Assembly (NCBI GenBank): GCA_963931925.1
Contig: OZ007571.1
Coordinates: 57,929,478-57,993,477 of the forward strand
Source: Onchidella celtica
Lineage: Eukaryota; Mollusca; Gastropoda; Systellommatophora; Onchidiidae
DNA length: 64,000 bases
Reading direction: 5' to 3'
Shown: positions 55,801 through 64,000 of the stretch, one piece after another
Layout of the letters: the number at the start of each line of letters is the position of its first letter
How positions within the stretch are numbered: the stretch's first letter is position 1
The notes under the pieces: generated by a model
Told to the model about the DNA's origin: nothing
Database searches by the model: none
Seen by the model: the letters and a program-made list of their open reading frames with translations, nothing else
Made by a program: the position numbers and the translations under genes

Positions 55801-57174
55801 TGAGTTCCCTTGCAGATTTATTAACATTCTTGGACTTGCAATTTGTTTTGGTGGAATAAAGGTTGGTGCTCCTTTGGAATTTTTCCCAGTTTGCTCTTTT
55901 GTAGTTCCATCTGGGGACAGTTGGTGCTTGGTTGCAAGATTTATTTGAGTCTATTTCAGTGAGTATGGGTCTATGGTCGCTACCTGCAAGTTGGGGAAGC
56001 ACTGCTCTTCGTATTTTCCCAGTCAGGTCTTCTGACGCAAAGGTGAGATCTGGGTTTGTGGTAGTTCTCCATGTGCGTGAGAAGAATGTGTCTGGGTCCT
56101 CTTCATCGTAGAGTAGTTGTAATTTAGTTTCCACTTGCCAGTTTTCCATTTCCTCTCCTCTCTTATTCAGATCATCGTATCCCCAGCTTGGGGAGTGGCT
56201 GTTAAAATCACCCAGTACTAAGCATGTCTCCTCTCCTATATCTAGTTTCTCAAGTGATAGTTTCTTGTTGGGTGGGCAATAGCAGTTGTAAATACTGATT
56301 TCAGAGTTGTCTTTGTATAACTTGATACCCTGTAGTTCTGACTGGTTGTCCGTGTCAATCACTATATCTTTTATGGTGTAGTCATTTTTAACTAGTATGA
56401 TGATTCCACCCTTGTGTCCCGTTATCCTATCTTGCCTCAAGCACTGGTATCCTCTTATTGAGAAGCGTATGTTGTCCGTGAGATGGGTTTCCTGTATGCA
56501 GGCGACATCCACTTTTTCTTGATACAGCTTTCGCATTAATGGCAGCTTTTTCTTGGCTACTCCTTCTGCGTTCCACTGTAGCACTTTAAGATTGGTTCCA
56601 GTCGTCCGTAACCTCACACCTCTTCCCCTGGTTCCACAAGAAGAGGGTAAGGCACCACCAGATCGCTTGGGTGGGCCCTTTGGGCCCGGCGCTACACCTG
56701 TCCGGCGGGAGTCCACAGGCTTCACACCATAACTTTTAGTAAATTTTTGGTGTCCGTCCATGATTTTTAGGGGGTTGGTGCGTGTCACTGCAGTTTTCAG
56801 GCAAGGTTGTTACACCAGTCTGGTCTATCTGCACCTTTCGGTCCAGTGACTCCGGCTTTGGCCTGCTTTTCTGTCAGGATGTGCTTCCTTAGCCTTTGAT
56901 CTGTCAGGATCTTCTGCAAGGCAGCAGAGGTTTAAGTTCGGAGTTTTCCATCTCCTATTTAGACTGCCTTTCGGTGCTTACGGTCTCTATCTAGCCGGGT
57001 TTGGAGTCAGAGTTTTCCTTCTCTTAGATAGGTTGCTTGACATTGCTCACGAGCCCCATCTGCCCGGGCCATGTTGGTCCACGGCACCTTCTAGGTGCAA
57101 CCCCTTTTTTTTCGGGGCTCCTCTATCCGCCACCCAGGGGACGCGCCCCTGTGCTGTATGGCCCCAGCACGGGG
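52873..57174 (-). mobile_element. Intact RNase H-bearing LINE (I-superfamily-like)
   Basis: 4.3 kb on the minus strand between an 11-base target duplication, ATAGGGTGTCT, at 52862-52872 and 57175-57185. The empty site is visible in the sister MITE near 58770-58790. The 3' end is a short GAA repeat (GAAGAAGAAGAA). A GC-rich 5' leader of about 390 bases precedes one long open reading frame. No separate ORF1 is present. The undecayed target duplication and open frame indicate a young insertion. Confidence 0.93.
52910..56788 (-). CDS. LINE polyprotein: APE endonuclease, reverse transcriptase, RNase H
   Basis: 1292 residues with no lesion. The AP-like endonuclease spans about 65-275: Asn73 in LQWNAEG, Glu100 in CIQETH, Asp194/Asn196 in GDFNSHS, Asp271-His272 in GSDHRP. 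The reverse transcriptase spans about 500-850: Asp645 in VDMEKAFD, the HGVPQGGVLSP block near 700, YADD at 733-736. RNase H spans about 1028-1160: Asp1033 in YTDGS, Glu1073, Asp1100 in LSDAR, His1141 in PGHCS, Asp1151. A Cys/His cluster follows (Cys1234, Cys1236, His1245, Cys1250). The RNase H domain places it with the I-like group rather than with the other LINE family in this window. It would nick target DNA, prime on it and copy LINE RNA. All catalytic residues I can check are present, so it may be competent. The first methionine may not be the true start, but the frame reaches the leader. Confidence 0.93.
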   Translation of the reverse strand: MTRTNPLKIMDGHQKFTKSYGVKPVDSRRTGVAPGPKGPPKRSGGALPSSCGTRGRGVRLRTTGTNLKVLQWNAEGVAKKKLPLMRKLYQEKVDVACIQETHLTDNIRFSIRGYQCLRQDRITGHKGGIIILVKNDYTIKDIVIDTDNQSELQGIKLYKDNSEISIYNCYCPPNKKLSLEKLDIGEETCLVLGDFNSHSPSWGYDDLNKRGEEMENWQVETKLQLLYDEEDPDTFFSRTWRTTTNPDLTFASEDLTGKIRRAVLPQLAGSDHRPILTEIDSNKSCNQAPTVPRWNYKRANWEKFQRSTNLYSTKTNCKSKNVNKSARELTEAILKAARESIPRGARKNYIPLWSDGLENLTNAATQARETAEEEPTDENMIAFKAAEARLKRETIHTSRTAWQEKTQRLDLDKNGTKLWKLTRALNREPNYFAPPALETENGNLQTAQQAANSFMKQFQETGNISVEKHSDKEVKENNRTLKNKHKEPEDKIMTDPLKKEELEQALKALTTEKSPGPDGITNEMLIHLGETAKRKLLQLFNASWKTGEIPATWKKATVIPIKKEGKPGNKPENYRPISLTSCLCKLQERIVNARLMWYLESNHILVNEQAGFRRSRCTEDQITYITQVIEDGFQEGKKTVAVWVDMEKAFDRVWRDGMILKLLQAKVTHNMLKWICSYLYGRKARVSSQGTLSREAKLRHGVPQGGVLSPTLFLLYVNDLKGTLCREVKAVMYADDLALLSSDSNAGAARQRLQITLDHLQDWTETWCMKLNAHKTNYTVFSLSPKLDNITLNVGQHTLKKNESPKYLGVHFDTRLTWKNQIAECQRKGYQRTRLMKKLAGTKWGASMTILKHTYQGYVRPALEYGMAAWGTCAKSQMGKLDKIQNQSLRIITGGIKSTPITEMETVTTLESLPERRDKKILNQYSKIKSQIHQPLHPRSKEKGTDRLKRTNFVENAQRLEKNHNLTKLSVEEVREVTNRCPPWARTKLPPIITSVKGISSKQDLNQEALKRVTLQYLDQKYPRDEWVRIYTDGSATEAVTDGGAGIFIEWPNGTNKKIRMPGGKRCSNYKAEALALLEGSKAIYKEEDTYDSKVVFLSDARSVLESLQNPDCMIHNELITELMQLKNSAREVYLQWIPGHCSIYGNEAADNLAKEGAKQQQPDGSVSHEEVKTIIKATYQKQWKNNHPKFQGEDSIRQLNRAEQVMIFRLRTGHNLLKDHMHRIFRIGNSSVCECGLEAENAEHILQTCPKYNMQREAHWPEATPVREKLYGSLEQLKRTAAFLQRIGVKI

Positions 57175-58430
57175 ATAGGGTGTCTGAGGGGATATTGTTT
57201 TTTAAAAAAAAATATTCACCCAAAGCAATGGTATCTGAACATTTCTAAGGAAAATGTTCTGTTTCCATTATAACCAAAGGGCAAAAATTAGCATGCAATA
57301 TTACCTGTCGGTCGACTTAACATTATGTTGTTACAGTCGACTCCACTTAAAATGAAGTCGCTTAAAATAATCTTCTTTTAGTATGTTTTTCTTTTATCCC
57401 TTCCCCAATGCCTCATTTCCGTGGGAAAAAAACGCATAGTATGACATCTTTCTATCCGTTTTTACTCTTTGTGTGATCTCATTTTGAAGTCCCAAAGAGG
57501 AAAAAAAAATGCTTAGTATGATTTTTCCTAAACCGTGTCATGGTCAAAACACACGCTGTCATCTTCCGTAATCGTCGTTTCGCTACAGCTCATACCTGCC
57601 ATTGCTCTTTGTCTGCCTCGCCTTGTTTACAGCTGTTATGTCACCTACCCAGCGTGCGCCTGAGGCGCCATGCGTACGACTGGATGTGGTCGCTTTGTCC
57701 ATGAGTGTAGGATTTTAATTTTATTCTGCTGGCATCACTAATCCCTCGCACTCATGCGAGTTCAAATATGTTGCCATGTATTATTCAACAGGTGGATCGA
57801 TAATGCAGTATAATAGTAAACGGTGCATCTGATATCGTAAAAGTCACAGGGCCACTGATTTTACTGTAATGGTTCTTCTCACCAAACGGTCATGTGAACA
57901 CGGCCGAGCGCCCGTTTTGAAACGACTAAACATGAATATTTACCCCCAAAAATTCTTTATAAAGCGATAAAACGCCAAGCCTTCCTGCCTGTAGCTAATT
58001 TTGGGTCGCTGAATTCAAATCTGTGCTAAAAAATAACACTTGATGAAAAAATTGTATTTTAAATTTTTCTTCAAGCATCCCGCCCGTGCTATTTTAAGAC
58101 GCCATGGGCCTGGCGGCTTGGAGTACGCGAAATTAAAGAAAAACAATCCCACGGCTGAGTGTCGTTGAAATTTTACTGCAGCGGTAAAAGTGAAAAGTCG
58201 CACGGGCGAGAGAAAATGACTCGTCTGTTGTGAGTAGGTTGGTCTGAATCCGATAATAATATGATTTAGAGAAACTTTGTACCGTTGTCGCTCGGCCGTG
58301 ATTGCACGTCCGTTGTCGCCAGTTTGGTGTGAACGTACCGTGACACGCGTGGCCACAATTGTTTAATTATTTTTTTAAACTACGCAGTAGAGATTCTATC
58401 GTTTTCACGGGACACGGAGCAAAGACAGTC

Positions 58431-59210
58431 GGCGCCAGCAAATCCACGAAGGTGTCAAATACCTTGCTCACTCGGTCACCGCGGATGGGTGATGTTTATG
58501 TGGTAGTTTAGGCTCAATGCTACTTGGTTGCGAGTGTGACCAGCGGGAGGGTCTTGTATGATATTCACATTTAAATAAATATTAATAATACAGGAAAATG
58601 CAAGCTATGTTTGTTTGGTTGGTGTATCTTGCATGCTGACAGTCGTATAACAACATAATGTTAAGTTGACTGACAGGTAATATTGTGTGCTAATTTTGGC
58701 CCTTTGGTTATAATGGAAACAGAACATTTTGCTTAGAAATGTTCAGACATTGGGTGAATATTTTTTTCTTTCTAAACAATATCCCCTCACACACCCTAAT
58801 ACACATTGGCCTACACACAAAAAATATCCCCTCCTTAGAAAAAAACAACCAAAGGTCACCTGCATAGCAATACTGCTTCCATCATTTATCAACATAGTTT
58901 ATCTAAAGTAGATAACTTAATAATGCTTAAGATGATTTAACGGATAGTAAGATGTTAAATTTTATGTCCCCTGGACATCATCTTAAGCAATGTCCACTGT
59001 ATATGACTGTCAGCATGCAAGATACGCCAACCAAACAAACATGGCTTGCATTTTCCTGTATTATTTATATAAATGTGAATATCATACAAGACCCTCCCGC
59101 TGGTCACACTCGCATCATGTAGCACTGAGCCTAAACTAAGACAATAAACATCGCCCATCTGCGGTGACCAAGTGAGCATGGTATTTGACATCTTCATGAA
59201 CTTGCTGGCG
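58431..59210. repeat. Palindrome with MITE at its centre
   Basis: 58431-58647 is the diverged reverse complement of 59002-59210. Matching landmarks are GACCAGCGGGAGGGTCTTGT against ACAAGACCCTCCCGCTGGTC, and GCATGCTGACAGTC against GACTGTCAGCATGC. The only thing between the arms is the MITE at 58650-58999 with its TA borders, so the MITE occupies the dyad axis. Confidence 0.8.
58650..58999 (-). mobile_element. Small pogo-like MITE, uninterrupted copy 2
   Basis: 350 bases flanked by TA (58648-58649, 59000-59001), the inverse of the MITE at 52662-57331 minus the LINE. The CAATGTCCACTG end is at the right. It shows the empty target of the LINE: AGGGTGTGTGAGGGG when read on the minus strand. No coding frame. 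Confidence 0.8.
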
Positions 59211-59222
59211 GGTCATTCCAAA

Positions 59223-60892
59223 GTAACTGACGTGACATACACAGCCAAAAGTTGACAAACAAATATATGCCAAACAAGACAATATTATTTTTAAAACTTT
59301 TAATTTCAAAAAAGCAAAGGAGAAGAACCAGGAATACAAATTCAAACAAGAATTGAGTCTAAATACCTGAAACTTTGGATACAGAATCTTAACAAAGGAT
59401 TGTAACTGACGTGACGCAGAAAAATCAGCTTTTTTTTGTGTCTCACGCAGATGCATAATTCTCTGAATTATGAAGGGTTAGCATCATAGAATTTTTTTTC
59501 ACAAGTCATTCAATATTCATAGATGAGAGGGAAGCTGTTACATACATACTTTAACATCACAGTTTAGTATAAAAAACATTTTACAGCAGGTACCTGTGTA
59601 ACTGACGTGACGTAACTGACGTGACGTCTGAATTGCATCAACAAATTAACTGAAACTTTGAAAAAAATTGTGGTATAACCATACATCTTCAGCATTATAT
59701 TAAAAAACTTATGTATTAAAACATGTTTTGGTCCCAGTATCACTATCTGTGACTTCTGATAGTATAAAAAATATTGCAAAAAAAAGTGTCAATAGTAAGA
59801 TAATGATAATAATACAGATTTTGATGTTTTTCAGTATAAATACATGACTTGATATTAAACTGATAGGCTGCACTGAGTGGCTCTTCCTAAGCCATATTTG
59901 CTTCTCAATTACATCAAGATTTAAAAAGGCTATAACACAAGAATGTACAAGTACCAATGTAACTGACGTAACGCCTGAGTTAAGGTAAAATTCAAAATGT
60001 ATAAAAAGCTGCTGGTAAATTGTGGCATGTTCTCATGCCAATACTACAATAGTAAAGTACAGTATAAATTCAGTAATTTATAACCCCTGTGTCATGTTAA
60101 TTGTTTTATTGTTGAAAAATAAAAAAACAACAAAACATTTCTCTTATCAAACATGTTCATAACATTTCTGTTATTAATATTAAGGAAAACAATAGAGCTT
60201 GTGGTCAGCAAAGCAAATGATAAATGATTTTGTTTGAACTTCAAACACAATTTACAGGACATGATTTAAAAATATTTTTTTTATTTTCTCAAAATCTGGA
60301 ATACTGAATTTGTGACATCCCTCAAGATGTACAGTTCCATGAAATATAGCTTGAGAATGCACAACGTTAATGTCATGTCTTTCTGGCCTAGCAAACCAAA
60401 CAGCACCATCTTCTGATATTTGATGCAAAAACTTCACTTTCCAAAAGTTAGGTTTTAGATCAAGTTCCAAAACGCGACCAATGTAAAATCTGTCAAGGTA
60501 ATTTTCCGGCCTCTGTCACTCGTGACCTGTACTTTTTCACTCAGGTTGTTGATTTTGCCATTCTGCAAATTCGGAAGAAAAACAAAACTCGTTAGAAAAG
60601 CCTTAAAATAGAGAAGTTAGAGTAACAAAGCTATTAAAAAAGTATTATACTATTAAATGGGCTGTCAGAAAGACAATGCCACAATTAAGGCTGAAATATG
60701 CACTTTTATGTTTATGTCATGTCAGTTACATGTCACGTCAGTTACACTTCAATCCAAAAAGTTAAGTCTCCAGTTAACTCTGATGTCTTATTACATTGAT
60801 GGCAGAGGCAGAGAATATGAAGTTTTGATGTAATGGGTGCACTACTCTTGTTGTAAACTAAACTTCTTCTAAATTGTAAGTGACGTGACAAA
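59223..60892. repeat. Dispersed GTAACTGACGTGACG motif array
   Basis: Exact or near-exact copies lie at 59223-59236, 59402-59416, 59598-59612, 59612-59626 (sharing one base with the previous), 59959-59973 (GTAACTGACGTAACG) and about 60877-60891 (GTAAGTGACGTGACA). Two copies on the minus strand lie at about 60716-60750. The core TGACGTCA-like half (TGACGT) resembles a CREB/ATF half site, but no role is shown. The surroundings are unrelated AT-rich DNA. Confidence 0.8.
60252..60515 (-). pseudogene. Decayed frame with Tudor-like tail module
   Basis: The frame is open from 60515 (no ATG there; first Met at 60470) to the stop at 60252. It reads ENYLDRFYIGRVLELD, FWKVKFLHQISEDGAVWF and GCHKFSIPDFEKIKKIF. 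The YIGRVLE...VKFL..W..P pattern resembles the small Tudor/SH3-like modules found at the C-terminus of several transposase-like invertebrate proteins. That comparison is from memory and is weak. No upstream conserved part was recognised, so this is probably the tail of a gene once carried by the surrounding element. Confidence 0.4.
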
Positions 60893-61877
60893 TATTTCCT
60901 ATACTTTCAATTTCACTACAATACATTAATATGAAAGTCTGGAACTTCAAAGCCAGTCACAGTATTCAGCAATACAAGAACAATCTCAAACAACAATTAA
61001 ACTCACCTCAAAGTTGTTTGGTCTTCTCAAAACTGTCACTTTTCAAATCGTGGTCTCGTATGAATGTTGGCTTTAAAAATCACTCCAGGTATACCATGGC
61101 TACAAAAACATGTGGAGGAACACAGGGATGCAACTCTAGTGTTTTCATGAACTTCAATGCCGGGTTTTATTATTAATCTGATAATCAAAATTAATAACAG
61201 AAATAATTTTAAAAATTCAAAATTTTCAATTTCTGTTTTGGAATGACCCTGGCGCCGGCTGTCTTTGCTCCGTGTCCCGTGAAAACGATTGAATCTCTAT
61301 TGTGTAGTTAAAAAAAAAAAAAGCCACGCGTGTTACCGTACATCCACGTGGGTAAACCTTTGCTTTTTCTATCTATCGTAACCTCCGCTCTCAATGCCCG
61401 ACGTGAGTAAAATCAGTGGCCCTATGAATTTTACAATATCTTATGCATCATTTACTATTATAATGCATTATCGATCCACCTGATGAATAACACATGGCAA
61501 CATTGAGATCGCATGAGTGCGAGGGATCGGTGATGCCAGCAGAATAAAATTTGTAAAATCCTACACTCATGGACAAAGCGACCACATCCAAGCGCCTCGG
61601 GCGCACGTTGGGTACCGTACGTGACATAACAGGTGTAAACAATGCGAGGCAGACAAAGAGGAATGGCAGGTACGAGCTGTAGCGAAACGACGATTACGAA
61701 AGATGACGGCGTGTATTTTGACCATGACACGGTTTAGGAAAGTCATACTAAGCATTTTGTTTTCCTCTTTGGGACTTCAAAATGAGATCACGCAAAGAGT
61801 AAAAACGGATGGAAAGATGTCATACTATGCGTTTTTTTCCCACGGAAATGAGGCATTGGGGAAGGGATAAAAGAAAA

Positions 61878-62360
61878 GGAAGTGTATATTTAGGCCGAAT
61901 ACGGCCTATACAACCCGGTACTGTGCTATTTGGGCCGAAGGTATTTTAGGCAAGGGAGTGTCAATTGCCACCGCGGAATACGGTGTCCATTGTGGATTCA
62001 AGTGTACATTGGAATGGTCAGATGGACCTGGGGGCGTGAGGGTCTAGTCAGTTTGTATCAATGGGCAGTAGTCAGATTGACTAATCAGGCGAATAGGGGC
62101 TGCGGCAGCGATCGACGTACCGTCAGTAGCCACCGCAAAATGCGGTAGTATTAGTAATTGACGCTACCGGCTACCGGAAAATGCGGTGGTGATTGACGCT
62201 ACCTTTAGGTAATATTGTACGGACACAAATTCTTTTTTCAAAAAAAAAAAAAAAAAAGTCAGAACAGTGCAAACTGCAAACTCGCATTATCGGCCCAAAT
62301 AACTCGGAACCAGGGTTTTGTGCTATATTTAGGCCGTATTCGGCCCAAATATACCTAGCC
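61878..62360. mobile_element. MULE-like MITE with 9-bp target duplication
   Basis: 483 bases between AAAAGAAAA at 61869-61877 and 62361-62369. The inverted ends share GTATATTT then GGCCGAATACGGCCTA, preceded by GGAAGT on the left and GGCTAG on the right. The opposite arm of the host inverted repeat (about 57384-57402) carries a single copy of the site, which proves the insertion. A 9-base duplication is typical of Mutator-like elements. An inner segment is shared with the element at 39781-40701. Confidence 0.82.
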
Positions 62361-62427
62361 AAAAGAAAAACATCATACAAAAAGAACATCATTTTAAGCG
62401 ACTTCATTTTAAGTGGAGTCGACTGTA

Positions 62428-62788
62428 CATGTAACTAATTCAAACTCTTTTGATACTGTAACTCTAATGTCCTTAAAACATAATCATTATTCACATACAT
62501 GCAAATCTATGTCAACCGTGTGTAAATAGTCAAAATCAAAACAAAACAAAACTGCACACAAAAAACAAAATACAGTCAACTACGCTTGAGTTGATGTCAT
62601 CGGGGGATAAAAAAGAAGATCAACACATCCGTTGCTGACCCGATGTCAAGGGATGTAACCAATATTAACTTTACATTAACAGGGGGGGGGGAGGGAGGGG
62701 GGGGGGGTGAAGTGTCGGTGAAACGCATTCAAACTCAATGCAAAGGTCGGTCAGTGCACTACAGTTTCTAATCTTGGCTTGCCACTCA
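62428..62788. other. Spacer with one more pogo-like end
   Basis: TA at 62571-62572 followed by CAGTCAACTACGCTTGAGTT resembles the pogo-like ends nearby, but no matching right end occurs in the window. A G-tract lies near 62683-62707. No gene. Confidence 0.4.
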
Positions 62789-63268
62789 TCTATATTTATA
62801 TATATATACTATATTTGTGGACTTGAGATTTTTCGTTGCAAAAGGCTTCGGAACCACTCAACACTCAGACTTCAAATTTTATATGGTGCATCAGAATGGG
62901 TGTAAGGGTGCACAGTTTTTAATAGAAGTCTCAAATCGGCATAGTTTTTTTTTTATTGGAAATTTATTGTTTCGCCATCATTTAGATCTATTTCGAGTCA
63001 TAGTTCGCCACTTTAAGGTTTCGTTATCACTTCCTGCGATGTGTTCACTATTAAACACACTAACCCGTGCGCAAATCATGCTATTGTACGGGATGCGCAG
63101 GGTGTCAACTCACAAAGGCAGAGCAGTAAGACTTATTTAAAAACAAACAAACAAAAATAAAATAAACAAATAGGAACAGGCCAGATGAAGCAGGTCCATA
63201 ATAACCACCCAGAACTGAAACCAATATTCAAACCGATTTTCCCGGGCAGGGCCAGGGACCTCAGCTAG
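62789..63268 (+). mobile_element. Non-autonomous Helitron, copy 3
   Basis: Same family as the copies at 43188 and 48744: TC start after A (with a longer TATA run), CTAG end before T, hairpin region CCCGGGCAGGGCCAGGG with one substitution. The internal sequence is almost identical to copy 2. Confidence 0.85.
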
Positions 63269-64000
63269 TAAAATCATAAACTAGATGGCAGGGTGCAATA
63301 CATGAATTTGGGATACCCTCTAATGTCTGTGCTTATTAAAACCTCCAGCCGACGCTACTGGTCAAGCCCGCTTGTCACGAGTGGAGTGAGTGCAATTAAG
63401 GGGATTGCTACAGAGCGGGTGTAGAGTAAGAAAGGCTCACAGTAGACAGCAAGTTAAGCGTGCTGTTGTGAGTAGGGGGGGGGGGGTCTGAAGGAGGCGA
63501 AAGCGCTGTATAACTATCACTGCAAGTTAGAAGGTCCTAGGGGGCGGATCTGTGAATAATAGCCCATCGGGCAGAGATAAAAGGAAGCAGTCGAGAAGAC
63601 TAGTGAGAGTCTTTCCAGTTATGACTGGTATGTAGAATGTTGATTGATTATTATGATTGATGTATTATATTATATTCGTCTATTACCATGATGTGAATAA
63701 GTCTATGTGAGGAATGTGGAAGTCCTTGATATTGGATATAGCAATGTGCGCCACGAGCGATAGATGAAAGTGAGTTCATGGATTTGTAGCGCGAGTGAGT
63801 AGTGTGTACTCCGATGGAGGTGTGTTACCGTAAGATGTGTGGTGAGTGAAAGGTGAACTAGTGTGTGTACGCTTCATGGGTTGTAAGGAGAGGTGGAGTG
63901 AATAGAAATGGTAGGGTATTATACCAATGTAATGTTATTCTTGTAGGTGTCGGGGACGGGCCGCAGAGCCACCTCGATGAGCACAGGGGATAGGCCAGCA
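63269..64000 (+). other. Possible LTR or leader at window edge
   Basis: The composition changes to GTGAG-rich DNA with a TATA-like GATAAAAGGAAGCAGTCGAG near 63577. After about 370 bases, GGTGTCGGGGACGGG at 63947-63961 resembles a tRNA-Leu-type primer binding site. This would fit the 5' LTR and leader of an LTR retrotransposon that continues off the edge. A second LTR or a pol frame is not visible, so this is tentative. Confidence 0.3.

Larger units (their letters stand above)
52662..57331 (+). mobile_element. Small pogo-like MITE (copy 1), split by a LINE
   Basis: It starts CAGTGGACATTGCTTAAG after TA (52660-52661) and ends ...ACATTATGTTGT before TA (57332-57333). Without the LINE and its target duplication it is about 360 bases. 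The second copy, inverted, at 58650-58999 is uninterrupted and aligns on both sides. The TA at 57332-57333 is shared with the start of the next element. Confidence 0.8.
57334..62425. mobile_element. Long-inverted-repeat pogo-like element, 5.1 kb
   Basis: It is flanked by TA at 57332-57333 and 62426-62427, with ends CAGTCGACTCCACTTAAAAT inverted at the right. The inverted arms continue far inward: 57334 to about 58440 pairs with about 61250-62425, interrupted on the right by a 483-base insertion and on the left by about 430 extra bases. The centre holds a palindrome around a small MITE, a repeated TGACGT-containing motif and a decayed minus-strand frame. No DDE transposase was recognised. It could be a composite of several insertions rather than one mobile unit. 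Confidence 0.7.

Overview
This is a eukaryotic genomic window. The genes have introns with GT/AG borders, there are no operons or ribosome binding sites, and most of the DNA is transposon and satellite sequence. A mollusc, probably a gastropod, fits best: there is a compact RAE1 gene, an ATP synthase delta gene, a last exon resembling squid-type DFPase, tRNA-derived SINEs, APE-type LINEs, non-autonomous Helitrons and many poly-G tracts. The species assignment is inference.

Layout. 1-2006 is the 3' part of an APE-class LINE. 5185-6607 holds two spliced-looking exons of a gene I do not recognise, with a CAY-rich satellite in the intron between them. 9282-9464 is a hAT transposase remnant. 10931-12572 is a head-to-tail cluster of SINE-like units. 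13336-17537 is a 4.2 kb minisatellite whose roughly 45 bp period keeps several frames open. 21474-36018 is a complete ten-exon gene for the mRNA export factor RAE1 (370 aa, every intron in phase 0). Its intron 2 carries a pogo-like DNA transposon that was later hit by a LINE. Its intron 9 holds a 200-N assembly gap.

39484-48392 is a complete four-exon gene for the mitochondrial ATP synthase delta subunit (163 aa). Its introns hold an element with an 8-9 bp target duplication, three piggyBac-like TTAA elements (one nested in another), a Helitron and a pogo-like element. A DFPase-like last exon (52229-52491) lies convergently on the minus strand. From about 52.6 kb to 62.4 kb there is a stack of inverted elements: an intact RNase H-bearing LINE inside a small pogo-like MITE, next to a 5.1 kb long-inverted-repeat element that contains a second MITE copy, a palindrome, a repeated GTAACTGACGTGACG motif and an inserted element with a 9 bp target duplication. 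The right edge looks like a possible LTR or leader region.

The host genes are ordinary housekeeping genes: nuclear mRNA export, and the rotor stalk of mitochondrial F1Fo ATP synthase. The remarkable content is the mobile DNA. Many elements could be bounded to the base from target-site duplications, terminal inverted repeats and uninterrupted sister copies within the window. No clear new biological system emerged. The best candidates for something undescribed are the multi-frame-open minisatellite, the long-inverted-repeat element with its motif array, and the unidentified exon pair.
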